The notes: a model not told the origin generated them from the letters alone. A DNA stretch of 64,000 bases from JBGPTF01 sp041490445 (GCA_041490445.1 JBGPTF010000010.1:1-64000), one strand, 5' to 3'. Shown: positions 1 through 10,806, numbered from the stretch's first letter. Numbers and translations: made by a program.

Positions 1-346
1 CAGGTTCACCTAGCCTCCGGTTTGGTAACTCTACTCACGCGGTCCTACAACCCCGCCGTGCAAGCACGACGGTTTGGGCTCTTCCGATTTCGCTCGCCGC
101 TACTCTCGGAATCTCTGTTGATTTATTTTCCTCCAGGTACTGAGATGGTTCACTTCCCTGGGTTGGCTCGTGCCCGCCTATTTTATTCAGCGGGCCGTAT
201 CCCGAGTTCATCGGGATGGGTTTCCCCATTCGGACATCTCCGGATCAAAGCCTGCTTGCGACTCCCCGGAGCTTTTCGCAGCTTGCCACGTCCTTCATCG
301 CCTGTTGGCGCCAAGGCATCCACCGTACGCCCTTAGTAGCTTAACC
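1..346 (-). rRNA. rrl: 23S ribosomal RNA, 5' portion (partial, runs off left edge)
   Basis: The reverse complement from about 346 downward reads GGTTAAGCTACTAAGGGCG, then a tract ending GTGGATGCC, the conserved 5' end of bacterial 23S rRNA, and continues with conserved domain I sequence to base 1. About the first 345 nucleotides of the ~2.9-kb gene are present; the rest and any 5S gene lie to the left. No 16S gene or spacer tRNA precedes it; the upstream side is a leader with its own promoter and then protein-coding sequence. The 5' end is placed by similarity to the known 23S start and may be off by a few bases. Confidence 0.95.
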
Positions 347-364
347 ATAAAACTTACCCAACAC

Positions 365-430
365 GTCCCGATCCGTTCAGGATCGGGACCCTGAGGAACA
401 TCGTGACGATGCGTCACTTCTTCCTCAAGG
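365..430 (-). other. Structured leader of the 23S rRNA: two adjacent hairpins
   Basis: Two inverted repeats lie just upstream of the 23S start. Bases 365-374 and 380-389 form a perfect 10-bp stem with a 5-base loop. Bases 390-398 pair with 421-430 with one bulged base, and inside it GTGACG pairs with CGTCAC. A further GGGATC/GATCCC inverted repeat lies near 545-561. Such stems flank 23S in pre-rRNA and are usually RNase III substrates; that role here is inferred. Confidence 0.6.
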
Positions 431-584
431 TCTGCGCGCCCCGATTTGCATCGGAACGCACGCGCAGTGCGCGCCTGGATAAGTCCGCCATACAACTTCT
501 CCACTGTGCGCTACTCGAGCAGAACTTGCGGTATTACACACCCGGGATCTCGTTCGATCCCGTGTGCGCAATGCCTCTTCCTTC

Positions 585-599
585 AGTTGTCAAAGAACG
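585..599 (-). promoter_or_regulatory. boxA-like antitermination element of the rRNA leader
   Basis: On the minus strand this reads CGTTCTTTGACAACT, close to the boxA sequence (TGCTCTTTAACA type) found in bacterial rRNA leaders and spacers, where Nus factors bind to prevent premature termination. It sits about 240 bases upstream of the 23S start in the same orientation. The match is by pattern only. Confidence 0.6.
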
Positions 600-653
600 T
601 TTGCCCCACGCCCGGTGGGGTGCTGAGTTGGTTTGGAGCCGCCTCAGCGGACA

Positions 654-680
654 ACAAAAAACCCGGCGTCAAGCGCCGGG
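654..680 (-). terminator. Terminator-like hairpin inside the 23S leader
   Basis: Bases 662-668 (CCCGGCG) and 674-680 (CGCCGGG) form a 7-bp GC-only stem with a 5-base loop. On the minus strand the stem is followed directly by five T residues and then GTTG, the form of a Rho-independent terminator. It lies between the proposed 23S promoter and the boxA element, so it would face rRNA transcription. It could be an attenuator read through after promoter escape, or the terminator of a short upstream transcript. Confidence 0.55.
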
Positions 681-829
681 CCAGTCCGTCCATACCTTCC
701 GGGACGGAGTCGCTCGAAGCTCGACCTCTTTCTATCCGCTGTTCGTACCCAATCTCACCTCGGTCAGACCGAACCACAAAGGCAGACCGCCAGTCGCCGC
801 ACACCAAACCGGCAATCTGACTGCCCGAG

Positions 830-857
830 AGTATAGCAGTTTCCCCGATTCCGTCAA
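830..857 (-). promoter_or_regulatory. sigma70-like promoter for the 23S rRNA transcript
   Basis: On the minus strand TTGACG (bases 852-857) and TATACT (bases 830-835) are separated by 16 bases, close to the sigma70 consensus. Transcription would start near base 823, giving a leader of about 475 bases before 23S. It is the best promoter match I found upstream of the gene on this strand. Confidence 0.6.
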
Positions 858-989
858 GCCCGTCTCGACCCCTGTTCTGCAACACCCTTTGTGGAATTCA
901 CAGCCCTCTGTGGAAATCCACCGGAGAGAGTTCTTCAAGTTTTTGTCGCTCGAAAAACCCACCCTGTGTATGGAACCCTTCGTCGCTGC

Positions 990-1060
990 GCCAGAGCTTC
1001 TGGCCTGTGTCCTTCAGGTAAAACCTGCGGGCGCGGACGAAAGCTCCCGCGAAAAACTTG
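990..1060 (-). repeat. Imperfect duplicated segment, copy 1
   Basis: This ~70-bp stretch resembles 1945-2014 in the same orientation: both contain AGAGCTT, GTGTCCTT, ACGAAAGC and CCCGCGAA blocks in the same order. Read on the minus strand, both encode a peptide of the form FAGAFV....F.LKDTG.KL. Here the surrounding frame is open for only about 70 codons and shows no matching N-terminus, so this looks like a decayed fragment of the membrane-protein gene at 2167. Confidence 0.45.
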
Positions 1061-1230
1061 TATGCAGCACACGCTCGTTTTGCGAGGGAGCTTAAGTGTC
1101 TGTGTGGCAACATCGGTTTTCATCAAGGCACGACTCTTGTGGTGAGCGCAGCCTGTAGCACAGCCACTCCTGGCTGTGTCCAGCCGTGCTGCCAATGCTG
1201 CTACTGTCGCGCGGCTTCCGCCCGCCGCGG

Positions 1231-1260
1231 CGGGTCCCGACGCCTCTCGTCGGGAACCCG
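1231..1260. repeat. Inverted repeat in the 1.1-1.36 kb gene-free stretch
   Basis: CGGGTCCCGACG at 1231-1242 pairs with CGTCGGGAACCCG at 1248-1260 with one bulged base around a short loop. A second small hairpin, CACAGCC/GGCTGTG, lies near 1157-1176. There is no T-run on either side, so neither looks like a classical terminator. No gene is visible between about 1100 and 1357. Confidence 0.4.
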
Positions 1261-1357
1261 CTGAGGGACTGTTTTCCTGGCTCTCACACACACTCTCAAC
1301 CGGGGCCTATCAGAAGAACCCTCGGCCGCAGTATCATTTTATCGCTGGCTCCTCTCG

Positions 1358-1882
1358 ATGCCGCGAAAGAACATTCTCCTTATTCTCCAAGGCGGAGATC
1401 AGCGGACGATCGGTCGCTCTGACCAAGTCGCCGCAATTGTGTCTAAGGATCCAGGTTTGTTTCCGAAGCTGATCGCAGGCTTGTGGTCCGAGGATCCCGT
1501 CGTGCGAATGCGTGCTGCCGACGCAGCCGAAAAAGTCACACGGAGGAATCCTGAGTTCCTGCGGCCCTACAAGAAGGAACTACTAGGATTGATGGCTGAG
1601 GCCAAGGAACAAGAGCTGCGTTGGCATCTCGCGGTCCTGGTTCCCCGGCTTCCGCTGAGCCCCAGGGAACGGAAACTGGCGACATCTTTGTTAAACGGCT
1701 ACCTCGAAGATCGCAGCTCCATCGTCAGGACCTTCGCTCTTCAAGGGCTGGCTGACTTGGCGCAGGATGATCCTGGCATTAGACCGGGCGTGATAGAGGT
1801 TCTGGGGCAAGCTACTCGAAACGGTACGCCTGCGATGAAAGCTCGCAGCCGCAAGTTGCTGCTTCACCTGGAACGTGCGTGA
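1358..1882 (+). CDS. HEAT-repeat-like protein
   Basis: A 174-residue protein without signal peptide or membrane segment. Several helical-repeat units are visible: residues ~40-60 (DPVVRMRAADAAEKV), ~75-95 and ~115-135 (DRSSIVRTFALQGLADLA), with the hydrophobic spacing of HEAT/PBS-lyase-type repeats. Such repeats usually mediate protein-protein contacts; the partner is unknown. The ATG at 1358 has no clear Shine-Dalgarno sequence, so the true start could be internal. It stands alone on the plus strand, and its 3' end overlaps, antisense, the extended reading frame of the small membrane protein at 2167. Confidence 0.6.
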   Translation: MPRKNILLILQGGDQRTIGRSDQVAAIVSKDPGLFPKLIAGLWSEDPVVRMRAADAAEKVTRRNPEFLRPYKKELLGLMAEAKEQELRWHLAVLVPRLPLSPRERKLATSLLNGYLEDRSSIVRTFALQGLADLAQDDPGIRPGVIEVLGQATRNGTPAMKARSRKLLLHLERA

Positions 1883-2167
1883 CGGTCTATGTCGTCCGCG
1901 CACTGGCAAGTCGCCGTGGCGGATTCGGGACTGCTTATTGCTGTGCGAGAGCTTGCTGCCCGTGTCCTTGAGGAAGAACTTGCTGATCAGCACGAAAGCG
2001 CCCGCGAAGAAGTTCAGAAACGAGACACCGAATGAGATGGCAAGCGCCCGACCGCACTCGTGGAAGAGGAACGTCCGATAGGGCACCAAGAATTTCAGTT
2101 CGCCCATGAGATAGAAACCGATGGCAAGCAACAGTGCGAGTGAGAAAAGCAAGGCGTTCGCGACCAT
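1691..2167 (-). CDS. Small membrane protein, C-terminal half doubtful
   Basis: The first ~77 codons look coding: a hydrophobic segment at residues ~4-22, a central stretch with FLFHECGRALAISFGV, and FFAGAFVLISKFFLKDTG as a second hydrophobic segment. An AAAGG sequence lies 9 bases before the ATG. Beyond residue ~80 the frame is Arg/Ser/His-rich and lies antisense to the HEAT-repeat gene, so the natural stop may have been lost by a frameshift near 1930. A related ~70-bp fragment sits at 990-1060. I do not recognise a function. Confidence 0.45.
   Translation of the reverse strand: MVANALLFSLALLLAIGFYLMGELKFLVPYRTFLFHECGRALAISFGVSFLNFFAGAFVLISKFFLKDTGSKLSHSNKQSRIRHGDLPVRGRHRPSRTFQVKQQLAAASFHRRRTVSSSLPQNLYHARSNARIILRQVSQPLKSEGPDDGAAIFEVAV
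1945..2014 (-). repeat. Imperfect duplicated segment, copy 2 (within membrane protein gene)
   Basis: Counterpart of 990-1060. It encodes the FAGAFV....F.LKDTG.KL region of the membrane protein read from 2167. Similarity is clear but imperfect, so the duplication is old or the two pieces derive from related genes. Confidence 0.45.
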
Positions 2168-2241
2168 ACGACGAAACCTTTGTAATTTGATTGCTGCTTA
2201 GAAGGAACCTTTGAGCTGGTTCGCCTTCCGTTCGGAGAGAG

Positions 2242-3726
2242 TTAAGGCAGCCCGAAACAATCGACTCGTGCTGGCGAATAGAAAATGGCGACAGAGTCGT
2301 CCCGGAACAAGACTTGAGAAGGGGCGAGTTGACGAACAAAGACATCAGCGAGCGACGAGAATTCGAACAGCCGTCTAGGGTCCTGTATCGCTTGCAGCAA
2401 CCCAGTGAGATTGCCAAGAACCAACGAAGCCAACGCGGGGTCTAGATATCGCTCGATGTCACTACGGACGGCGGTAAGTAGGAGGTCTCTAGAGGCGAAC
2501 CCTTTGGAATAAGACCCATCCTCGGAGCCGAATTCCACCCTGGTCGATTTCGCGAAGCACGCATCGGCTGCCTCTTCTTGAACATGCACCCAGTTGGCAT
2601 CCTTGTTTCCTATCGCAACCCACAACGCCACACATTGACCAATGCTGTCTGCAACCTGCTCACCGGAATACGCCAGAATCCGAACGCCGTCCCACAGTCG
2701 TTCCAGTGCTGCTGTGATGTCGGATACTCTTGACGCCGAAGCATCGGCGCGAATTTCCCATCGAACTAAGTGGGCCCTCAGCAGCGGGTCGCGGGACAGC
2801 GCTTGCAATACAGCGCTCTTTACTACAGATCGTATTTGCAGGGGAGCAAAATCAGGGGAAAGCTCTACCGTAACCGCGGACTCGGTAGAGACACGAGAAA
2901 ACAGCTCTTTCTCTGACTCTAGCCATTGCCGGATGCGGTCTGGCATCCAAGAATCTAGAACTGGAGGGGCGTGCTGACAAAACTCGGAACTCCAGCCGGC
3001 ACTTTTAGGGATGACCACGTGAGGCGCATCACGGAACGCGGGGAATTGCTCCATCTCCTTGGTCCCTTCTATCAATCGTTCATTCATGAAAAACTGGTCC
3101 AGCAGTATCTCCAGTGCGCTCTTGCGCTCAGGATAGATTCTTGTGAGTGGAATCGTGGGGGTAGGACCGTTGGAGGGAAAGAGAATTCGGTCGAGGTCAT
3201 AGATAGCTTCGAAATTGCCGTACGGGCAAAAAAGAAAGCAACCATCCTGCGATTCTAGTCGCCACAGATTGGGCACTTCCAGTTGGATGAATTCTGGAGG
3301 AGTGTACCGCGGCGGCATGGATTCCCAAAACTCCCGGAGTTCCGCAGTATTGAGGCACATGATGCAGCTATCCCCAGAAAGGACGCGATTTCTGGGGTTA
3401 TGGACAGCAAAGAAACCTGCGATCTCAGGATTCGTTGTAAAATCGACATAGTTTGTTGGTAAGCCGTAATGTTGTGCCACAGCAAAGAAAGCATCGACAC
3501 TTTGCGCCAGCGCATCGAGGCCGGGCGTATTCTTCACCCAATGTTCGAAGCGCCCAGCTTTTTCAAGAGCTCCTTCCTGTTCTCGTTCATTCAAACGCGT
3601 AAAGGAGGATTTCAAGCGGTAGTTTTGGAGCTGCCCCCTAAACCAATCAAATGTGCCATGCGTCTTCAGAGAAGACGCATACAAGATCGCTTCGTTCACG
3701 TCCTTGGCACGGTAGATTACGCCCAT
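2242..3726 (-). CDS. FRG-domain protein with unknown C-terminal domain
   Basis: The N-terminal ~170 residues carry FRG-family hallmarks: WFRGQ near residue 28, a Phe/Arg-rich stretch, and AQHYGLPTNYVDFTTNP followed by AGFFA, matching the family's typical QHYGLPTRLLDWT core. FRG domains are often found next to mobile elements and have been suggested to act in anti-phage responses; their biochemistry is poorly defined. Residues ~250-494 match nothing I know. ATG 3726 is preferred over an upstream TTG at 3750 because GAGAGG lies 7 bases before it, giving 494 residues. A promoter lies at 3786-3813. Codon use is less GC-rich than in most of the window, consistent with transfer. Confidence 0.8.
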   Translation of the reverse strand: MGVIYRAKDVNEAILYASSLKTHGTFDWFRGQLQNYRLKSSFTRLNEREQEGALEKAGRFEHWVKNTPGLDALAQSVDAFFAVAQHYGLPTNYVDFTTNPEIAGFFAVHNPRNRVLSGDSCIMCLNTAELREFWESMPPRYTPPEFIQLEVPNLWRLESQDGCFLFCPYGNFEAIYDLDRILFPSNGPTPTIPLTRIYPERKSALEILLDQFFMNERLIEGTKEMEQFPAFRDAPHVVIPKSAGWSSEFCQHAPPVLDSWMPDRIRQWLESEKELFSRVSTESAVTVELSPDFAPLQIRSVVKSAVLQALSRDPLLRAHLVRWEIRADASASRVSDITAALERLWDGVRILAYSGEQVADSIGQCVALWVAIGNKDANWVHVQEEAADACFAKSTRVEFGSEDGSYSKGFASRDLLLTAVRSDIERYLDPALASLVLGNLTGLLQAIQDPRRLFEFSSLADVFVRQLAPSQVLFRDDSVAIFYSPARVDCFGLP

Positions 3727-3785
3727 ACTCGATCCTCTCGTGGAGTGCAATTGAAACGATACGAAGCTTTGCGGTCTTTATTGAG

Positions 3786-3813
3786 AATATAAATCATATC
3801 CCCATAAAGTAAA
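3786..3813 (-). promoter_or_regulatory. Promoter of the FRG-domain gene
   Basis: On the minus strand TTTACT (3808-3813) and TATATT (3786-3791) are spaced 16 bases apart in an AT-rich stretch. The start would be near 3779, giving an untranslated leader of about 53 bases before the ATG at 3726. The FRG gene may therefore be expressed independently of the small gene upstream. Confidence 0.5.
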
Positions 3814-3817
3814 GTGT

Positions 3818-4135
3818 TTACTTAAAAGCTTCGTCTTCGCGGGAGTACGTGATGGCCAAGCCAAGCGGATTGAAGGGGATGTGTTCATTTGGGACATTGG
3901 TCTTGAAGACGAAGACAAAGTTCGCCGTGTAGAGTGTCTGCTGCAGCTCGCTGAGGTCGTCTGCCGAGTGGTACACGACACAGAAGCCCACTCGATCCAC
4001 GAATTGACCGGGCCGAGAATTTGTCCCACGGCGGATGAAAGGGTTTCCATTACGCTCACCGACGACGACGTTCCCCCCTTTCACGATTTGTCCACACGCC
4101 CGAGGCCTTCCAGATTTGACACAGCGTGCTAACAT
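3818..4135 (-). CDS. Small hypothetical protein upstream of the FRG gene
   Basis: A 105-residue soluble protein with mixed composition: a basic Cys-containing N-terminus, a GGNVVVGERNGNP segment, a middle resembling an alpha/beta domain (FVDRVGFCVVYHSADDLSELQ) and an acidic end. I do not recognise a family. Codon use suggests real coding rather than a shadow frame. The start is uncertain: ATG 4135 has no clear ribosome site and a TTG at 4159 is the alternative. It runs in the same direction as the FRG-domain gene, ending about 90 bases before that gene's ATG, so the two may form one accessory unit. Confidence 0.5.
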   Translation of the reverse strand: MLARCVKSGRPRACGQIVKGGNVVVGERNGNPFIRRGTNSRPGQFVDRVGFCVVYHSADDLSELQQTLYTANFVFVFKTNVPNEHIPFNPLGLAITYSREDEAFK

Positions 4136-4159
4136 GCGGCATGAAGCGACTGGAAACAA

Positions 4160-4431
4160 GCCGCCAGCAGTCAGCCCGTGGCCCGAGGGTTTCGCGGCCC
4201 CGCTCTAACCCTTTTCGTTCCAATGACTTGTCCCCTTACCTTACCTACCCGCAACAGAAAAACAAACTAAATCGAAGTCAACTTATTGAAAACAAAGGGA
4301 CGGCTCTCATTCTACCCGCAACAAAACTGCGTTTTTTCAAGGCTGAAGAAAACGTCAGACCAGCCGAGCCACCGGGCCCTGCGCCGCTCTGTCCTGGCAG
4401 CCCGCTGCGAGATGCGCGTCTCTCTGCGCCG
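4160..4431. other. Gene-free stretch
   Basis: No convincing gene on either strand. The stretch contains two short matches of CTACCCGCAACA, near 4245 and 4312, about 67 bases apart in direct orientation, in an AT-rich background. I see no promoter or terminator I would defend. Confidence 0.3.
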
Positions 4432-4566
4432 TTACCCCTTGCTGCGTTTGAAGAATTCCACCTGGCGGAGCCGCTTCAGCGCTTCCTCGCGCGTCTTGTA
4501 CGGCCCGCCCATGTTTTTGCCCTTCGACGACAGCACCTGGTAGCCGCCCTTCACTTTCTTGATCAT
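4432..4566 (-). CDS. Conserved 44-residue basic protein
   Basis: A complete frame reads MIKKVKGGYQVLSSKGKN, then a GGPYKTREEALKRL core and VEFFKR, ending SKG. This layout, an opening KKVKGGYQV strand pair followed by KT-EEA-KRL-QVEFFK, recurs in short uncharacterised bacterial and phage proteins that I recognise by pattern but cannot name. GGGAGG lies six bases before ATG 4566; an ATG at 4572 overlaps that ribosome site and is less likely. It lies downstream of the M14 peptidase gene on the same strand and may be read through from it. Confidence 0.75.
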   Translation of the reverse strand: MIKKVKGGYQVLSSKGKNMGGPYKTREEALKRLRQVEFFKRSKG

Positions 4567-4644
4567 GCTCATCCTCCCACTCGTCCACATCGCCCGGCGC
4601 TCGGCAAGCGAAGAAGAAACCCGATTCGCAAATGTCCAACGAAG

Positions 4645-7818
<3,174 letters not shown>

Positions 7819-7965
7819 GTGCAGTCCCCTTCGATTCCTATACGGATTACGATCGCGCGGCGCCAAGCATCTGCTGGGACGCGCAACCCGTCAAGGCGGT
7901 TTCGCCTGACTGGAGAAGCCGCTCGAATTCAGGTAGTTTGTTGGCTGCCCGGAGGTGCCGCGCAC

Positions 7966-8904
7966 ATGCCGGAAGAAATCCGAACGGTTCTCATCACCGG
8001 AGGAACGGACGGCTTGGGGCACGCGACGGCGATCTTCCTCGCCGAGCAGGGCTATCGCGTCTTCGCCGTCGGGCGCAACGCCGAAAAGCGCGCGGCGCTC
8101 GATGCGCTCGCGCGCGAACGGAAGCTCTCTCTCGAAACGATTGAAATGGACGTGTGCGACGACGGCTCGGTGGATCGCGCCATCGCCGAAATCGAGCGCC
8201 GCGCCGGCGCGGTGGACGCGCTCGTCAACGGCGCGGGCATCGCCGTGATGGCCACGATGGAGGAAATTTCGCAGCGCGATTTACATCTGCAATTGGAGAC
8301 AAATTTTTTCGGCGCCGTGCGCGTCACGCAGCGCGTTCTTCCGCAGATGCGGAAGCGGCGGCTCGGCCGCATCATCAACGTCAGCTCCGTCTCCGGCATT
8401 CGCGCGTATCCGCTCTTCGGTCCCTACAGCAGCAGCAAATTCGCGCTCGAGGCTATCTCCGATGCGTGGCGGCTCGAATTGCGTCCCTTCGGGATTCACG
8501 TCATCGTACTTCAGCCGGGCTTCATCCCCAGCGGCATGGAAAAGGCTTCGGTAAGCCTTTCCTCCGCGTACACGCACGGGGCGATGGCAAGCCCGTATGC
8601 AGGGCTATACAAGAACTTTCTGGCGTTGTGGAAAAAGAAGTCCACCGGGAAGACGAAGTATCAGCCGGTTGATTTCGCGCGCGTCGTGTTGCGCGCTCTG
8701 CGCGATTCACCGCCCAAAGCGCGCTATCCCGTCACGCGCAGCGCGTACCTGATGCGTGCCGCGCGCCGCCTGCTCACCGACCGCATGTTTGATCGGCAGG
8801 CGATTCGCGCGCTCGGAATCGATCGGTTGCGTCCGGGCACGCCGCTCGATCCGGGCGAGACAAAGGCGGCATTGGAAGAGCTCGCCCGTCGCGAGCGCAG
8901 CTAA
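7966..8904 (+). CDS. Short-chain dehydrogenase/reductase
   Basis: A 312-residue SDR with the cofactor motif TGGTDGLG at residues 11-18, NGAG near 89-92, and the catalytic Ser and Y-x-x-x-K (INVSSVSG, then YSSSKFALEA) at ~140-160. NAD(P)-dependent oxidation or reduction is expected; the substrate is unknown. The C-terminal extension of ~60 residues exceeds the classical ~250-residue size. GGAGGTG eight bases before ATG 7966 fixes the start, although the same frame stays open for another 1280 codons upstream, antisense to the peptidase gene. Its stop overlaps the stop of the convergent membrane-protein gene by four bases. Confidence 0.85.
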   Translation: MPEEIRTVLITGGTDGLGHATAIFLAEQGYRVFAVGRNAEKRAALDALARERKLSLETIEMDVCDDGSVDRAIAEIERRAGAVDALVNGAGIAVMATMEEISQRDLHLQLETNFFGAVRVTQRVLPQMRKRRLGRIINVSSVSGIRAYPLFGPYSSSKFALEAISDAWRLELRPFGIHVIVLQPGFIPSGMEKASVSLSSAYTHGAMASPYAGLYKNFLALWKKKSTGKTKYQPVDFARVVLRALRDSPPKARYPVTRSAYLMRAARRLLTDRMFDRQAIRALGIDRLRPGTPLDPGETKAALEELARRERS

Positions 8905-9326
8905 GCCGCGGACGGTTTGCAGATACGCGCGACCACAACTCCCATGAGGATTATCGTGGCGATTCCCGAAAGCATCCAGCGGATCACCAGCATGTGCGGG
9001 ATGTTGTAGGCAACGTATTCGTTGAGCACCGGACAGACGATCGTGAACAGCCCCATCACGATTCCGAAGCGGATTCCCTGGCCAGCCCAGGGCTTGTTCT
9101 CCGCGCCGCGCATGTAGATCCAGACAAACAGCATCGAATAGAGGAGATCGCTGATCCAAACGATCCAAATCTTGTGCTTGAGCGCTTCTTCGGTGCGGAA
9201 GGAAGTGCCTTGTTCATGCAACAGCCGATACGTGTTTGCCAGCCAGACTCCGTGGATCAGAAAGCCGGCAACCAAGAGAATCAGAAAGGTCACCACGGTC
9301 GCCACAATGAATTTCTTTGCGTTCAC
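8901..9326 (-). CDS. Four-helix membrane protein, unknown function
   Basis: A 141-residue protein with about four hydrophobic helices: residues ~6-28, ~52-72, ~86-106 and ~113-134. The start is GTG 9326, supported by AGGAGG five bases upstream. Charged residues concentrate at ~35-50 between helices 1 and 2. I do not recognise the family. It converges on the SDR gene with a four-base 3' overlap. Confidence 0.65.
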   Translation of the reverse strand: MNAKKFIVATVVTFLILLVAGFLIHGVWLANTYRLLHEQGTSFRTEEALKHKIWIVWISDLLYSMLFVWIYMRGAENKPWAGQGIRFGIVMGLFTIVCPVLNEYVAYNIPHMLVIRWMLSGIATIILMGVVVARICKPSAA

Positions 9327-9513
9327 CGTTGCCTCCTGCGCCCGCGCTGAGAAGTATGCCGCCGCGAGCGCTGCGTCTTTCGAAATCTGGGCCGACTGAC
9401 AGAGCCGATGAGGGAAACGATCGGGCAGGCAAAGCTAGCCCGATGGGCGGAGCCTAGCATTGCCGGCTGCACCGGGCGAGATTTTTTTCGGTACGGTGGC
9501 GAAGCAGAAACGC

Positions 9514-9915
9514 CTACGGGTTCGTCACCTGAATCGAGCGCGATTCCTCGCGCAGGGGGACATAGTGGTCCGCCCAGGCCTTGTGAATCGGGCTTTCCGC
9601 GTAGGCGTCGGCCGCATCGCGGTTAACGAATTCGATGGCGAAGGCGGACGTGAAATCACGCGGCTGAATGCGATCGCCCTTCAGCCAGATGTTTTTGATG
9701 CCGGGAATCTTCGCAGCCATTTCCTTGATGCCGTCGGCCACTTTCTGGCGCTCCGCTTCCGGCGTATCCGGTTTCCACTTGATGATCACGATGTGAACCA
9801 CGGACTTCGGCATGCCGAATCTGTTCTGTCCGGCCGCGTAGCCGCCCGCGAAGAGCGCTGCCGCAAGTGCGATGCCTGCTGCCGTCTTCAAACCGATGGG
9901 GAGTCTCGAAATCAT
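9514..9915 (-). CDS. Exported Dabb-domain (stress-responsive A/B barrel) protein
   Basis: A 133-residue protein with an N-terminal signal or anchor (residues ~10-28, AAGIALAAALFAGGYAAG) and then a ferredoxin-like alpha/beta barrel. HIVIIKWKPD opens the domain, KIPGIKNIW closes the first helix, and FAIEFVNRDAADAY then HKAWADHYVP match the Dabb pattern. Dabb proteins form dimeric barrels; some act as enzymes, most have no known reaction. AAGGAGA precedes the ATG. It is divergent from the RDD-domain gene. Confidence 0.8.
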   Translation of the reverse strand: MISRLPIGLKTAAGIALAAALFAGGYAAGQNRFGMPKSVVHIVIIKWKPDTPEAERQKVADGIKEMAAKIPGIKNIWLKGDRIQPRDFTSAFAIEFVNRDAADAYAESPIHKAWADHYVPLREESRSIQVTNP

Positions 9916-10017
9916 TTATTTCTCCTTGTTGTCTTTTCATTCCGATGGATTTCATCTGCCATCCTACGCAACGAAGGCGTTTTCGCGCAACCCGCGCCCT
10001 CCGCAAGCAATTCGCTG

Positions 10018-10046
10018 TTGACCCGCCGCTTGGCTGCAAGTAGGAT
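10018..10046 (+). promoter_or_regulatory. sigma70-like promoter of the RDD-protein gene
   Basis: TTGACC (10018-10023) and TAGGAT (10041-10046) are separated by exactly 17 bases, 58 bases before the ATG at 10104. It points toward that gene. Confidence 0.6.
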
Positions 10047-10103
10047 TCGCCACCAATGTATTTCTTGCACGGCTGATTCGGGGCTTGCTGGCAAGGAGGA
10101 AAA

Positions 10104-10709
10104 ATGTTCTGTTCCAAATGCGGAGCGGTGCTGGCGGAGAACGCGTCGTTCTGCGGCACATGCGGTCAGCCGATGCCGCCTGCCCAGCCAGGTTCGGCGC
10201 CGGCAGCACCGGTGCCTCAGCCGACGGTGGCAGGGAGGCAGGTGTTCTACGCCGGCTTCTGGCTTCGTTTCGTTGCCTACATCATTGACAGCTTTGTGCT
10301 CGGAATTCCGGTCGTTATCCTCGTCGTAGTTCTACTAGCGGCGTTCGGATTGACCGGGGCGCTGGGTCATATCCATCCGGGAGAGCCGCCAGAGGCGCTG
10401 CTGGCCGTTTTCGGCATCGGATTTATTTTCTGTGTGATCCTCGTCGCACTGGTTGGTGGCTGGCTGTATTACGCGATGATGGAGAGCTCTCCGAAGCAAG
10501 CGACGCTCGGAAAAATGGCGCTGGGCCTGTACGTCACTGACATGGAGGGCCTGCGAGTATCTTTCGGCCGCGCCAGCGGCAGATTGTTCTCCAAAATCAT
10601 CACTCATCTGATCCCCCTCGCGATTGGCTGGATTCTGGCAGGCTTCACGGCGAAGAAACAGGCGCTGCACGACATGATCGCAAGCTGCCTGGTTCTTCGA
10701 AAGGAATAG
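10104..10709 (+). CDS. Zinc-ribbon RDD-family membrane protein
   Basis: A 201-residue protein. Residues 3-20 hold two CxxC pairs (CSKC, CGTC), a zinc-ribbon, then a Pro/Ala-rich linker to ~45. The RDD domain follows: FWLRFVAYIIDSFVLG carries the conserved R and D, with hydrophobic segments at ~57-85, ~105-128 and ~160-180, and a TLGKMALGL motif before the last. RDD proteins are small membrane proteins, some linked to ion exchange; the substrate here is unknown. AAGGAGG stands six bases before the start. Confidence 0.85.
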   Translation: MFCSKCGAVLAENASFCGTCGQPMPPAQPGSAPAAPVPQPTVAGRQVFYAGFWLRFVAYIIDSFVLGIPVVILVVVLLAAFGLTGALGHIHPGEPPEALLAVFGIGFIFCVILVALVGGWLYYAMMESSPKQATLGKMALGLYVTDMEGLRVSFGRASGRLFSKIITHLIPLAIGWILAGFTAKKQALHDMIASCLVLRKE

Positions 10710-10806
10710 ACCAGCACTGACTTTTCGTGTCTTCCGGCTACTGCTGATGCCGCCGGGCGGAGAAACCCCTCCGAGCGTGCTTGGGCACACCACAGCCAGA
10801 AATCTT

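Noticed and set aside
346..860. Possible spacer tRNA between promoter and 23S
   Set aside because: I looked for a T-loop GGTTCGA pattern and tRNA stems on the minus strand and found none.
403..1095. 230-codon plus-strand open frame over the rRNA leader
   Set aside because: Composition is not protein-like, and the region holds rRNA leader hairpins, boxA and promoter on the minus strand.
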